The notes beneath the pieces were generated by a model, which saw only the letters and a list, made by a program, of their open reading frames with translations, did not search any database and was not told where the DNA came from. Source: Herbinix sp. (lineage in GTDB: Bacteria > Bacillota > Clostridia > Lachnospirales > Lachnospiraceae). Taken from it: a stretch of 35,388 nt of DNA. Where the stretch lies: contig JAQZBD010000064.1 in assembly GCA_029239235.1 (NCBI GenBank), forward strand, positions 1 to 35,388, written 5' to 3'. Positions 1 to 7,193 of the stretch are shown piece after piece. The position numbers were made by a program, and so were the translations under genes. The first letter of the stretch is position 1; each line of letters begins with the position of its first letter.

Positions 1-80
1 CAATTTAAATATATATTTTATGCAATTTGCGAAGTTTAAGTTAAAATAATCTGTGAGGTACACAAAATAAAATATTTTAG

Positions 81-109
81 TTGAAATTAGAAATTTGGTA
101 TGTTATAAT
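81..109 (+). promoter_or_regulatory. sigma-A-type promoter of tRNA-Leu
   Basis: A -35 box TTGAAA (81-86) and a consensus -10 box TATAAT (104-109) are separated by 17 bp. Transcription should begin near 116, about 25 bp before the mature tRNA. The rest of the stretch from 1 to 80 is AT-rich and shows nothing else I can support. Confidence 0.8.
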
Positions 110-141
110 TCACTTTGTTCCGTAGATTCGGTAACATGTCT

Positions 142-225
142 GCAGTTGTGGCGGAATTGGCATACGCGCTAGATTCAGGTTCTAGTCCGGGTAACTGGGT
201 AGGGGTTCAAGTCCCCTCAACTGCA
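142..225 (+). tRNA. tRNA-Leu, anticodon CAG
   Basis: Class II tRNA with a long variable arm. The acceptor stem GCAGTTG (142-148) pairs with CAACTGC (218-224), followed by discriminator A at 225; CCA is not encoded. The anticodon stem CTAGA/TCTAG encloses the loop TTCAGGT, placing anticodon CAG at 176-178, which reads the leucine codon CUG. The T arm is GGGGTTCAAGTCCCC. The gene stands alone, with its own promoter upstream and a terminator just downstream. Confidence 0.95.
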
Positions 226-236
226 TTACTTATAAA

Positions 237-280
237 ATAAGGGTTCCAGAGTTTATAAAGTCTCTGGAACCCTTATTTTG
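237..280 (+). terminator. Rho-independent terminator of tRNA-Leu
   Basis: A long perfect stem reading AAGGGTTCCAGAG against CTCTGGAACCCTT, with a short AT loop, is followed by ATTTTG. It lies 12 bases after the tRNA. The U tract is short but the stem is strong. Confidence 0.85.
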
Positions 281-320
281 TTCTTGGAATGCAATCAAAA
301 TGTAACGTTTGAATCCATAT

Positions 321-392
321 GCAATTGCAACTTATAAATTTAGATTGGCAACTTACAATTAAAAATTTAGAATGGCAACTTACAATAAAAAT
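321..392 (+). repeat. imperfect short tandem repeat over the start of the flavin oxidoreductase gene
   Basis: A roughly 27-bp unit containing TTTAGATTGGCAACTTACAA (339-358) is repeated as TTTAGAATGGCAACTTACAA (366-385). A shorter partial copy, ATTGCAACTTATAAA, lies at 324-338. The second full copy supplies the ATG used as the start of the downstream gene. The first copy has TTG at the equivalent position, so the repeat probably arose by a local duplication that reshaped the start region. Confidence 0.7.
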
Positions 393-2369
393 CCAATAAT
401 AACAAAACAAACATATAATGAATACAACATCCGTGCAATACATAATCACATTTTAAGTCCATTTAAAATTGGACAACTTGAAATCCCAAACCGTTTTGTA
501 ATGCCAGGTATGGGAGTAAATCATAATGGTACGGTGGACGAGACTACACTTGCTTGGTATGGCGCTCGTGCACAAGGGGGATTCGGTCTTATCATTACTG
601 AGTTTTTTGCAATAGAGAAACGAGGTATTGCAGTACCGGGTGAAATTGTTTTTGATAATGATGACTTGATACCATCCGTTTCGAAATTACCCGAACATAT
701 ACATAATCTTGGGACAGGAACTAAAATTTTTATGCAGATTCATCATGCCGGCCGAGAAACTGTAAGTTACTTTACGGGAGAACAACCGGTATCTGCTTCA
801 GCAATTCCATGTCCAGTAAATCGTGAACTGGTGAAAGAGCTTTCTACGGATGAGACATATGAACTGATTGAGAAATTCGGCGATACAGCACTACGTGCGA
901 AAAAAGCCGGATTTGATGGCATTGAACTACATGCCGGTCATGGATACCTTCTAACACAGTTTATGTCATCCTATGTCAATCGTAGGACAGATGAATTTGG
1001 AGGTGATCTGACAAGTCGTGCCAGATTTGGTGTTGAAGTAGTAAAGAATATTAAAAAGAAATGTGGTTCCGATTTCCCTGTCTGTATGAGATTAAGTGGC
1101 GACGAGGTTGTTGAAAGCGGAAGAAACATAAGAGAAACTGCTCTCCTTGCCAAATTACTTGAAGAAGCTGGAGTTGATGCGTTCAACATTTCAACCGGTG
1201 TATATGCTGTTATGCATTATCAGGTTGCTCCCTATCCTGTGACACCTGGCTTTAATGTGAGTGCAGCAGAGGCAGTGAAGAAAGCAGTAAGCGTACCGGT
1301 TATTGCAGTCGGAAGAATTAATGATCCTGTATTAATGGAAAGTCTAATTGAAGAAGGTAGTTGCGACTTTGTTGCATTGGGACGTGAGAGTATCGCGGAT
1401 AACGCATTGCCAAACAAGATCAGGGATAATAAAATTGATGAGATATCGCCATGTGTTGGATGTAATACACGCTGTCAGGGTGCATCAGGAAGTGTTCCGG
1501 AAGCTAGGGGTATTTCTTGTGCATTTAATCCGTTTTCCGGTAATGAATTAAACTTAAAAATCCAGCCATCTGACTATAGTAAACATATTGTTGTTATCGG
1601 TGGCGGTGTAGGCGGCCTTGAAGCCGCATGGGTATCCGCATTAAGAGGCCATAAGGTTACTTTGCTGGAGAAATCAGATAAGCTTGGCGGTCAGATCGTT
1701 TATGGCTGCGTACCTCCAAATAAGGCTGAACTTGCCAGAGCTGTTAAATACTATATCACAATGTGTAAAAAATACAATGTAGATATTAAAATGAATTTTG
1801 AAGCCTCAAAGGAAATTGTAGCTGAGTTAAAACCAGATGTTGTTATTTTGGCTACAGGAGCAACTCCAATTCAGCCTAACATTCCCAATGATGGCATTCC
1901 GGTTGTACAGGCACTTGATCTTCTGGGTGGAAAAGTACAGGCTGGAAATCGTGTATTGGTCATTGGCGGAGGTTTAGTCGGGCTAGAAACTGCAGAATTC
2001 CTATCTTCACAGCTGAGAAGCTCATCAGTTATAGAAATGCTTGATACGGTAGGAAATGGGATTGGAGACAGTGTAAAGTATTTTATAATGAAGAACTTAA
2101 AAGAGTCTAATGTAGATATTCATACCGGACTTAAAGTTGAAAAGTTTACAAAAGACGGTGCTATTTGTACGTCAAAAGAGGGTGAAGTTACTCTTACCGG
2201 TTACGATATGGTCGTACTTGCCATGGGAACCAAATCATATAATCCGCTAGAAACAGAATTAAATTCCGAAGATTATGACTTATATGTGATTGGTGATGCG
2301 TTGGATAAAAATGCAAAAACAATTGCTGCAGCAGTTGATTCAGCTGCCAGATTAGCTATAACAATCTAA
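372..2369 (+). CDS. NADH:flavin oxidoreductase, 2,4-dienoyl-CoA reductase / enoate reductase family
   Basis: This 665-aa protein has the layout of FMN/4Fe-4S/FAD ene-reductases such as enoate reductase, BaiCD/BaiH-type and 2,4-dienoyl-CoA reductases, which reduce activated C=C bonds in the cytoplasm. An old-yellow-enzyme TIM barrel (residues about 27-355) carries the family motif HAGHGYLLTQF. A cysteine cluster follows (C361, C364, C368, C383) for the 4Fe-4S centre. Then come a FAD-binding GGGVGG (410-415) and an NAD(P)H-binding GGGLVG (532-537). Length is typical of the family. The start is the only in-frame ATG before the conserved region, but it has no clear ribosome site and lies in a short tandem repeat, and the first 25 residues are unlike the family. 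Substrate is unknown. It is a single gene, convergent with an AraC-type regulator. Confidence 0.9.
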   Translation: MATYNKNPIITKQTYNEYNIRAIHNHILSPFKIGQLEIPNRFVMPGMGVNHNGTVDETTLAWYGARAQGGFGLIITEFFAIEKRGIAVPGEIVFDNDDLIPSVSKLPEHIHNLGTGTKIFMQIHHAGRETVSYFTGEQPVSASAIPCPVNRELVKELSTDETYELIEKFGDTALRAKKAGFDGIELHAGHGYLLTQFMSSYVNRRTDEFGGDLTSRARFGVEVVKNIKKKCGSDFPVCMRLSGDEVVESGRNIRETALLAKLLEEAGVDAFNISTGVYAVMHYQVAPYPVTPGFNVSAAEAVKKAVSVPVIAVGRINDPVLMESLIEEGSCDFVALGRESIADNALPNKIRDNKIDEISPCVGCNTRCQGASGSVPEARGISCAFNPFSGNELNLKIQPSDYSKHIVVIGGGVGGLEAAWVSALRGHKVTLLEKSDKLGGQIVYGCVPPNKAELARAVKYYITMCKKYNVDIKMNFEASKEIVAELKPDVVILATGATPIQPNIPNDGIPVVQALDLLGGKVQAGNRVLVIGGGLVGLETAEFLSSQLRSSSVIEMLDTVGNGIGDSVKYFIMKNLKESNVDIHTGLKVEKFTKDGAICTSKEGEVTLTGYDMVVLAMGTKSYNPLETELNSEDYDLYVIGDALDKNAKTIAAAVDSAARLAITI

Positions 2370-2398
2370 GTAAGCTGAGCTAATATTAATGTTTATGT

Positions 2399-2448
2399 AT
2401 CGTGAAGTATTTGTAATAACAATGGTATTACAGGCACTTCACGATATT
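2399..2448. terminator. bidirectional hairpin terminator between convergent genes
   Basis: ATCGTGAAGT pairs with ACTTCACGAT, and inside it TGTAATAC-type sequence pairs with GTATTACA, giving a long two-part stem in the 81-bp gap between the two convergent genes. Flanking AT-rich sequence on both sides suits termination in either direction. Confidence 0.75.
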
Positions 2449-2450
2449 TA

Positions 2451-3644
2451 TTACCTACGCTTACACTGGTTACGGTATGTCTGCGGTGTCATATTATTAA
2501 ATTTTTTAAATTTAGTCTGAAAATGGCTTTGACTTGAGAATCCAAGTAAGCTGCTTATTTCACTTAAGGGTTTCTCTGTAAATGCTAATAAATTTTTTGA
2601 TTCTTCTATTTTGCTTTTAAAAATATATTGATTCAGATCGGTTCCACACTCAATTTTAAAACGATGTGAAAGATAGGATCTATTAAAATTCATTGCCTCG
2701 GCAATATTTTGAACACTTAATTTCTGATATATGTTTTCACTCACATAGTTTTGAATCTGATGTATAAAGGTATTTATTTCGGTCGATTTCATACTGGCGG
2801 CAGTTCTTCTTGTGAAATCGTAAGATGCTTGTATTATTAATTTATCAACGGATGCACTATCAGTAAGCTTTTCTGCCTGCTTAATATATAATTCTGCAAG
2901 TCGATATGAATTAGAAGCAAGAAGACCTCCTTTTATTGCAGAGCGGGAAATTGATGTTACGGCTATAATAAATTCATTTTTCCGTTGGCGCAGATAGCTA
3001 TTACTTGTTTGTGAAACTTGGTATTTTTCATAAGATAACGAATCATAAAATTGTTGTAGTTTCTTTATATTACCGGTTTCAACATAGTAATATAGCTCTT
3101 TTTCGATTTCATAGTTATATTTAAATTCAGCTTCCTGAGATTGCAAGTCAACCGCCTTGTAGAGTGTTGAATCTAAGGAAATGTATGAGATAGCGTTCGA
3201 GATATTATGAATATCAGATTTTGTTAACTCAGTTTGATTTATCAATAAATTTAACAGTAATATAGTTGCAAGAAAAGTATCCATATCATAGGCAGGAATT
3301 AAGCAATAAAATCGGTCAAAGTTCTCCGAGTTACCGGGACTAATGTTACATCGCTCATGCAGTTTTGATAGAAGCTCTGTTGTATATGGCAATGGGTTAA
3401 CAGGGCCAAGTATCACTATATGCTCTTTGTTTTCCGACTTGATACAACCATAATACGTAAAAGATTTTGTTTCTATAAAAGAAAGATTAAAGTCAGAATT
3501 TAAAAAATTATCTATATAGTCAGAATGTGGATGCAAGTACTTTTCTTGTCTTGGAAAACAACGTAAAAGAGTCTTATTTTTATCGTATATATATACTGGT
3601 ATATGCAATGAGTGATACCAATACTGACATGAAGTATCTATCAT
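2451..3644 (-). CDS. AraC-family transcriptional regulator
   Basis: A 397-aa cytoplasmic regulator. The C-terminal ~100 residues form the two-helix-turn-helix AraC DNA-binding domain, with the phrases LSVQNIAEAMNFNRSYLSHRFK and SSLLGFSSQSHFQTKFKKFN marking the two halves. The N-terminal ~280 residues are a sensor/helical region typical of large Firmicute AraC proteins; I see no recognisable ligand motif. The ATG is preceded by GGAGGGA at good spacing. It is convergent with the flavin oxidoreductase and may control it or a gene outside the window; the sequence does not show which. Confidence 0.88.
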   Translation of the reverse strand: MIDTSCQYWYHSLHIPVYIYDKNKTLLRCFPRQEKYLHPHSDYIDNFLNSDFNLSFIETKSFTYYGCIKSENKEHIVILGPVNPLPYTTELLSKLHERCNISPGNSENFDRFYCLIPAYDMDTFLATILLLNLLINQTELTKSDIHNISNAISYISLDSTLYKAVDLQSQEAEFKYNYEIEKELYYYVETGNIKKLQQFYDSLSYEKYQVSQTSNSYLRQRKNEFIIAVTSISRSAIKGGLLASNSYRLAELYIKQAEKLTDSASVDKLIIQASYDFTRRTAASMKSTEINTFIHQIQNYVSENIYQKLSVQNIAEAMNFNRSYLSHRFKIECGTDLNQYIFKSKIEESKNLLAFTEKPLSEISSLLGFSSQSHFQTKFKKFNNMTPQTYRNQCKRR

Positions 3645-3719
3645 GATATGCTCTCTTCCCTCCCTATATTATTTCTAGAATAATCATACATAAATTCATA
3701 AATCAGCCTTTAAATAATT

Positions 3720-3761
3720 ATATGACTAATATAGGATGAATCCAACCTATATTAGTCATTT
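3720..3761 (-). terminator. hairpin terminator of the GntR-ABC operon
   Basis: ATGACTAATATAGG (3722-3735) pairs perfectly with CCTATATTAGTCAT (3746-3759) around a 10-base loop. On the minus strand it lies about 115 bases past the end of the ABC membrane protein gene and about 80 bases before the AraC start. The following U-rich stretch is interrupted, so an attenuator-like role for the AraC gene is a weaker alternative. Confidence 0.6.
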
Positions 3762-3875
3762 CAAAATATTTTCTCTATTCTCTTTTATTCACTTCTAAAG
3801 AACTCATAAGGATGGATCTTCGCAAATAAAAATCAGGTGCACCTATCTTTAAGTCGGCACCAACTCAACCTCATA

Positions 3876-4535
3876 TCAAGCAAAATCCTTATGCTCAATA
3901 ATCCTACTAGACACTGATATCCCAACAAAAAACACAAAAAGCCCAACCAACACACACAAAAGTGAAAGCTCAACCTCACGCTCCAAAACCCACTCCAGAT
4001 TGGTACCATCTCCACTCTTGATCCAATCCGATAAGTATGTGCCAAGAAAGAACATTACGAAGGACGGAATCATACGGATGATAGCCATCATTTGATTACT
4101 CTTTCCCTTTCCGATGGAATAAAACAGAACATACTGCAACGAGCAGATTACCATCGCACATCCAAAGAGTATACAGGATACTGACATAACCGGCTCCAGG
4201 CTAGTATCTTTGTAAATATCATATATTGATACAGCAATTACCCCAACAAGTACCGAAAATAAAGTGAGAGCTAATGCAAATAAGTATCTTCCGGTCACCC
4301 GGTCTCTCTTCGTTCCCGGCAGCATATTAATAAATCCTGACTCCGACGCACTCTCCATCGTAAATGGTTGGGTTGAAAATATAATAGCACCGAATACCAC
4401 ATAGGCATTGATAAACAGTTCATTATCCATACCACCAAAGACCAATGCTATCGCTATTAAGGGAAGTATCGCCATAACCCTTAATTGCGATTTACAGCGG
4501 AGCCAATCCACTTTTAAGAACTTTAATGCCTTCAT
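3876..4535 (-). CDS. ABC transporter membrane protein (ABC-2-like)
   Basis: A 219-aa integral membrane protein with about six hydrophobic segments, for example around residues 24-45, 86-106, 118-136, 147-168 and 190-209. It starts with the basic stretch MKALKFLKVDWLRCK. The ATG lies one base after the stop of the upstream ATPase gene (TAG-G-ATG) and has GGAGGGAG in front, so the two are translationally coupled. Weak sequence conservation is usual for permeases of YtrA-type operons, which export or sense cell-envelope-active compounds or peptides. The substrate cannot be read from the sequence. Confidence 0.8.
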   Translation of the reverse strand: MKALKFLKVDWLRCKSQLRVMAILPLIAIALVFGGMDNELFINAYVVFGAIIFSTQPFTMESASESGFINMLPGTKRDRVTGRYLFALALTLFSVLVGVIAVSIYDIYKDTSLEPVMSVSCILFGCAMVICSLQYVLFYSIGKGKSNQMMAIIRMIPSFVMFFLGTYLSDWIKSGDGTNLEWVLEREVELSLLCVLVGLFVFFVGISVSSRIIEHKDFA

Positions 4536-4536
4536 C

Positions 4537-5400
4537 CTACACTCCCTCCAAACTGTTACGAATCAAGTGTACCATAATCTTGTCAATCGAAGGTTTATTA
4601 ATGACAAACCCTTTTGGAACATTTCTTGCTTCATCACTCTTAATTAACGCCTCAAATCCAAATTCCTTCTTTTCTAGCCCTATCAGCCGGCTTCTTAGTT
4701 CTGTAGTTAATTCTTTATAGTCACCCTTGATTAGAATATAGGATTCTAACAGGTCATCCTTCGTCTCACTAATAATTATTTTCCCTTGATCAATAAAGAC
4801 GATATAGTCTGCTATCTGCTCTAGATCCTCCAGCATGTGGGTCGAAAAAAGGATACTTCTTTCGCCATCAGAGATGTAATCCTGAAGAATTTGCAGCACC
4901 TCTGAACGTATCACCGGGTCAAGACCATTGGTCGCTTCGTCTAATATTAATAATTTCGTGTCCCTGGATAGCGCTGCCGCAAACATCAGCTTCACCTTCA
5001 TACCTCTGGAGAACTCAGAAATTTTCTTCTTCTCAGGGAGTTTAAATCTTGCAATCAATTGGTCAAATTCAGCCTCCTGAAAGCTTCGATAGAAAGTTTT
5101 TTGAATGCTGCGAATATCTGATATTCTCATTTCCTTTGGAAAATAGGATTCATCACCAATAAAACCAATCTCTTCTTTATACTGTATCGGATCTTCTTTG
5201 TACATACGACCATTTAAGTAGATTGTGCCACTATTGGCATGGCAAATCTGATTAATACAGTTTATTGTCGTCGTCTTTCCTGCTCCGTTCTGTCCAACGT
5301 ATCCCATGATATACCCCTTGGGCAAAGAAAAGGATATATCATCCAGCAAAAATCCCTTATAACGCTTTGTTAAGCCCTTTACTTCTAATAGCTCCATCAT
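4537..5400 (-). CDS. ABC transporter ATP-binding protein
   Basis: A 287-aa ATPase with Walker A GQNGAGKT (residues 36-43), a modified signature FSRGM (about residue 132, in place of the usual LSGGQ), Walker B LLILDEA followed by the D-loop NGLDP, and the switch histidine in STH. The C-terminal ~80 residues are the variable tail seen in CcmA/YtrB-like exporter ATPases. Tandem ATG codons open the gene just after the GntR stop, with AAAGAGTGAG upstream. It pairs with the following membrane protein to form an export or detoxification transporter controlled by the first gene of the operon. Confidence 0.9.
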   Translation of the reverse strand: MMELLEVKGLTKRYKGFLLDDISFSLPKGYIMGYVGQNGAGKTTTINCINQICHANSGTIYLNGRMYKEDPIQYKEEIGFIGDESYFPKEMRISDIRSIQKTFYRSFQEAEFDQLIARFKLPEKKKISEFSRGMKVKLMFAAALSRDTKLLILDEATNGLDPVIRSEVLQILQDYISDGERSILFSTHMLEDLEQIADYIVFIDQGKIIISETKDDLLESYILIKGDYKELTTELRSRLIGLEKKEFGFEALIKSDEARNVPKGFVINKPSIDKIMVHLIRNSLEGV

Positions 5401-5401
5401 C

Positions 5402-5773
5402 TCACTCTTTCCACAACTTATGCAATAAGTTTACAAGTTCATCTTCCTTCATTCCGATTCTTTTCGCCGTCTCTACCGCTGTTCCCATGCCCTCTTCAAT
5501 TCGTAACAGATATTTTTCCTTTAAGAATTCATTTTCTTTCGAGAGTACCATGCTGCCCTTCCCTTGCATGGATGAAATAAAGCCCTCTTCTTCAAGATCA
5601 TTATAAGCACGGGTTGTAGTGATTACACTCACCCCAAGCTCTTTTGCCAATTTACGGATGGACGGAAGCTCTGTTCCTGCCTCAATTTGTCCGTTTAGTA
5701 TCTGTTCTTTTATCTGTTCCTTGATTTGAGCATAAATTGGTAGCTCAGACTGATTCGATATTAATATCTTCAT
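5402..5773 (-). CDS. GntR-family (YtrA subfamily) transcriptional repressor
   Basis: A 123-aa protein with an N-terminal winged helix containing the hallmark LPSIRKLAKELGVSVITTTR, and only a short helical tail, as in YtrA-type regulators. I place the start at 5773, because GGAGGT lies 3 bases before that ATG. The 20 extra upstream codons that are open in frame have no ribosome site. It heads an operon with an ABC ATPase and membrane protein. A perfect inverted repeat covers its promoter, so it almost certainly represses its own operon until an effector, in known relatives often a cell-wall-active antibiotic, releases it. Confidence 0.9.
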   Translation of the reverse strand: MKILISNQSELPIYAQIKEQIKEQILNGQIEAGTELPSIRKLAKELGVSVITTTRAYNDLEEEGFISSMQGKGSMVLSKENEFLKEKYLLRIEEGMGTAVETAKRIGMKEDELVNLLHKLWKE

Positions 5774-5831
5774 TGTACCTCCAGTACACCGTATGATATT
5801 CTGCAGTAATATCACAAGTGTTTCACTTTGC

Positions 5832-5875
5832 AAAGCATATACTGTATATATACAATTATATACAGTATATGCTTT
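5832..5875. promoter_or_regulatory. perfect 19-bp inverted repeat, candidate GntR operator
   Basis: AAAGCATATACTGTATATA (5832-5850) and its exact reverse complement (5857-5875) are separated by TACAAT. The core ACTGTATATA...TATATACAGT matches the general style of YtrA-type operators. It lies about 60 bases upstream of the GntR start and overlaps the promoter, as expected for autorepression. Confidence 0.8.
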
Positions 5876-5882
5876 TTGTCAA
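5855..5882 (-). promoter_or_regulatory. sigma-A-type promoter of the GntR-ABC operon
   Basis: On the minus strand TTGACA (5877-5882) and TATAAT (5855-5860), both consensus, are separated by 16 bp. The spacer and -10 box lie inside the inverted-repeat operator, so a bound repressor would block polymerase directly. Confidence 0.8.
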
Positions 5883-5948
5883 TAGTCTTTATTTTAAGAT
5901 TGTATTAATGTCGTGTAGCCCATAATCAACACTGCCAGTGTTAACACT

Positions 5949-5980
5949 GCTTCGGAGCGAAAGCTAAGCCCGAAGGAAGC
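5949..5980. repeat. dispersed stem-loop motif 2, first copy
   Basis: The stem GCTTC/GAAGC (5949-5953 with 5976-5980) encloses GGAGCGAAAGCTAAGC, then CCCGAAG. Inside it AGC-GAAA-GCT forms a small hairpin with a GNRA tetraloop. The same motif recurs at 35091-35120 with a different outer stem (GTTT/AAAC) and a GGAA tetraloop, so changes keep both pairing and loop class. It sits upstream of the promoter at 6017 and so outside the transcript made from that promoter. The rest of the 5774-6117 gap holds the operator and two promoters, plus a small hairpin CTTAC/GTAAG near 5990-6010. I cannot name a known RNA family. Confidence 0.6.
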
Positions 5981-6016
5981 CATATAAAACTTACCGTTGC
6001 TGACTGTAAGCTTCTT

Positions 6017-6046
6017 TTGACCTAATTATAAATATTATGGTATAAT
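6017..6046 (+). promoter_or_regulatory. sigma-A-type promoter of the solenoid-MoxR-VWA genes
   Basis: TTGACC (6017-6022) and consensus TATAAT (6041-6046) are 18 bp apart, predicting a start near 6053 and a leader of about 65 bases before the 6118 gene. Confidence 0.75.
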
Positions 6047-6117
6047 CAATCTGTTTTCATAAACTTAATCAAAGTATATAACATCATTCCGCATAGCTAA
6101 TAAAGGAAAGGAACTAC

Positions 6118-6918
6118 ATGGAACAGTCACAGCTTATTGAAATGATAAAGAACAATCCTAATGCTATCAAAACCCTTTATCAGCCCTCGGAAGAGCTGAA
6201 ATTAATCGCTCTAAAAAGAAACGGGCTTTTGTTGGAGTATTTCGAAAACCCAACCCAGGAAATGCAGGAGTTAGCATTTGATAACAATATCCGGGCAATC
6301 AAATTTATTAAGAATCCCACAGAGGATATGATGATAAAAGCCATCAAGAGCGGATGGACTAATTTAGAATATCTGAAGCATCCCACCAATAGGGTAATAC
6401 GTTTAGCAATTTCGCAAGCCGGTTGGGCTATCCGGTATATCGACCATCCCAGTGAGGAATTACAGCTATTAGCAGTAAGACAAAATTATGACTCCATTAA
6501 ATTCATCAAGGAGCCTTATGAAAGTGTTCAGGAGGAGGCTGTAGCAATCAATTATGAAGCTCTGAGGTTCATTGCTTCACCTGCCTATAAGGCGGAGTTG
6601 ATTGCCGTTAGGAGTAATGAGAGTTCAGTCAAATTTATTACTGACCTGAATAAGAATAAGATATTAGAATTCCTAAAAATAAATTTTCTGGTACTTAAGT
6701 ATGTACTGAAAGAGGTAACAAAGTCAGAGCTGGAAGGAGTATTAAAAGAGGTCTTGTCAAAGGAAGACGTGGAAGAAAAATATGTTCGGGATTTCCTGAC
6801 CTATAATACCATTGATCACAGTACGATTAAGGACATGAATAAAATGCTGTTCCTCTATCAATACGGGAGTAAAAAGGCTAAAAAGATTGCGGTGGATGAA
6901 AAGCTAAAACTGATATAG
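6118..6918 (+). CDS. alpha-solenoid repeat protein of unknown function
   Basis: A 266-aa protein made almost wholly of a regular 22-residue repeat. Units begin near residues 13, 35, 57, 79, 101, 123, 145, 167 and 189. The pattern is roughly N-x4-(L/I)-x-(Y/F)-(I/L)-x-x-P-(T/S)-x-x-(M/L)-x-x-x-A-(I/V)-x-x, for example NIRAIKFIKNPTEDMMIKAI. Such units form helical hairpins stacking into a binding surface. There is no signal peptide or membrane segment. AAAGGAAAGGAA precedes the ATG and a clear promoter lies at 6017. It is followed on the same strand by a MoxR ATPase and a VWA/metallopeptidase gene, suggesting it is an adaptor or substrate-recognition part of that set. I recognise no exact family; DUF4116-like repeats are the nearest style. 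Confidence 0.75.
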   Translation: MEQSQLIEMIKNNPNAIKTLYQPSEELKLIALKRNGLLLEYFENPTQEMQELAFDNNIRAIKFIKNPTEDMMIKAIKSGWTNLEYLKHPTNRVIRLAISQAGWAIRYIDHPSEELQLLAVRQNYDSIKFIKEPYESVQEEAVAINYEALRFIASPAYKAELIAVRSNESSVKFITDLNKNKILEFLKINFLVLKYVLKEVTKSELEGVLKEVLSKEDVEEKYVRDFLTYNTIDHSTIKDMNKMLFLYQYGSKKAKKIAVDEKLKLI

Positions 6919-6929
6919 TTAAATAATAT

Positions 6930-7085
6930 GATTCGAGAGTCAAAAGTCAGATTTAGACATTGTGCTGACTATGTATGTATATATATCCATCTGGACTTGC
7001 CTTACCATTCCATGAATTGCCTGAAAAGAAGGCAATTCATAGATGCCGGTCTGCGCCATCTGGATATATTTTTGACCCTCGAATC
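6930..7085. repeat. dispersed structured element 1, first copy (candidate ncRNA or stem-loop DNA element)
   Basis: The core has two conserved blocks: CATCTGGACTTGCCTTACCA (from 6988) and GATGCCGGTCTGCGCCATCT (from 7042). Between them is a hairpin with stem ATGAATTGCC/GGCAATTCAT. Outside, ATATATCC pairs with GGATATAT (6981-6988 with 7062-7069), then GATTCGAGAGTCAAAA (6930-6945) pairs with 7070-7085 with one mismatch. A side hairpin GTCAG/CTGAC interrupts the left arm. Both blocks recur 28 kb away (34897-34968) with different but still complementary stems. The octamer TGACTATG lies exactly 14 nt before block 1 in both copies. It fills the gap between the solenoid and MoxR genes. The transcribed strand is uncertain and the family is unknown to me. 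Confidence 0.7.
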
Positions 7086-7155
7086 ATAATATACGGTGCA
7101 GCACTAGTGAAAATCCAGCTTATAAAGAAATGTGATGGTGCAAAGAAAGGAGTGT

Positions 7156-7191
7156 ATGACGTATAGACACATAACACGTCATACAGGGTAA
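7156..7191 (+). CDS. possible 11-residue leader peptide upstream of moxR
   Basis: An ATG with an excellent ribosome site (AAAGGAG at 7146-7152) opens an 11-codon frame, MTYRHITRHTG, ending in TAA two bases before the MoxR ATG. The MoxR ATG itself has only a weak AGGG. TATGACGT (7155-7162) can pair with ACGTCATA (7176-7183), which would fold the mini-frame. Translational coupling from this frame into moxR is a plausible inference. The frame could also be chance. Confidence 0.35.
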   Translation: MTYRHITRHTG

Positions 7192-7193
7192 GA

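Noticed and set aside
5402-5833. Longer GntR protein starting at 5833
   Set aside because: The extra 20 codons overlap the leader and have no ribosome site, while GGAGGT sits just before the ATG at 5773.
6930-7085. Element 1 as an ordinary transcription terminator
   Set aside because: A terminator would not need two 21-nt blocks identical over 28 kb in the loop region, and the second copy has no T run after its stem.
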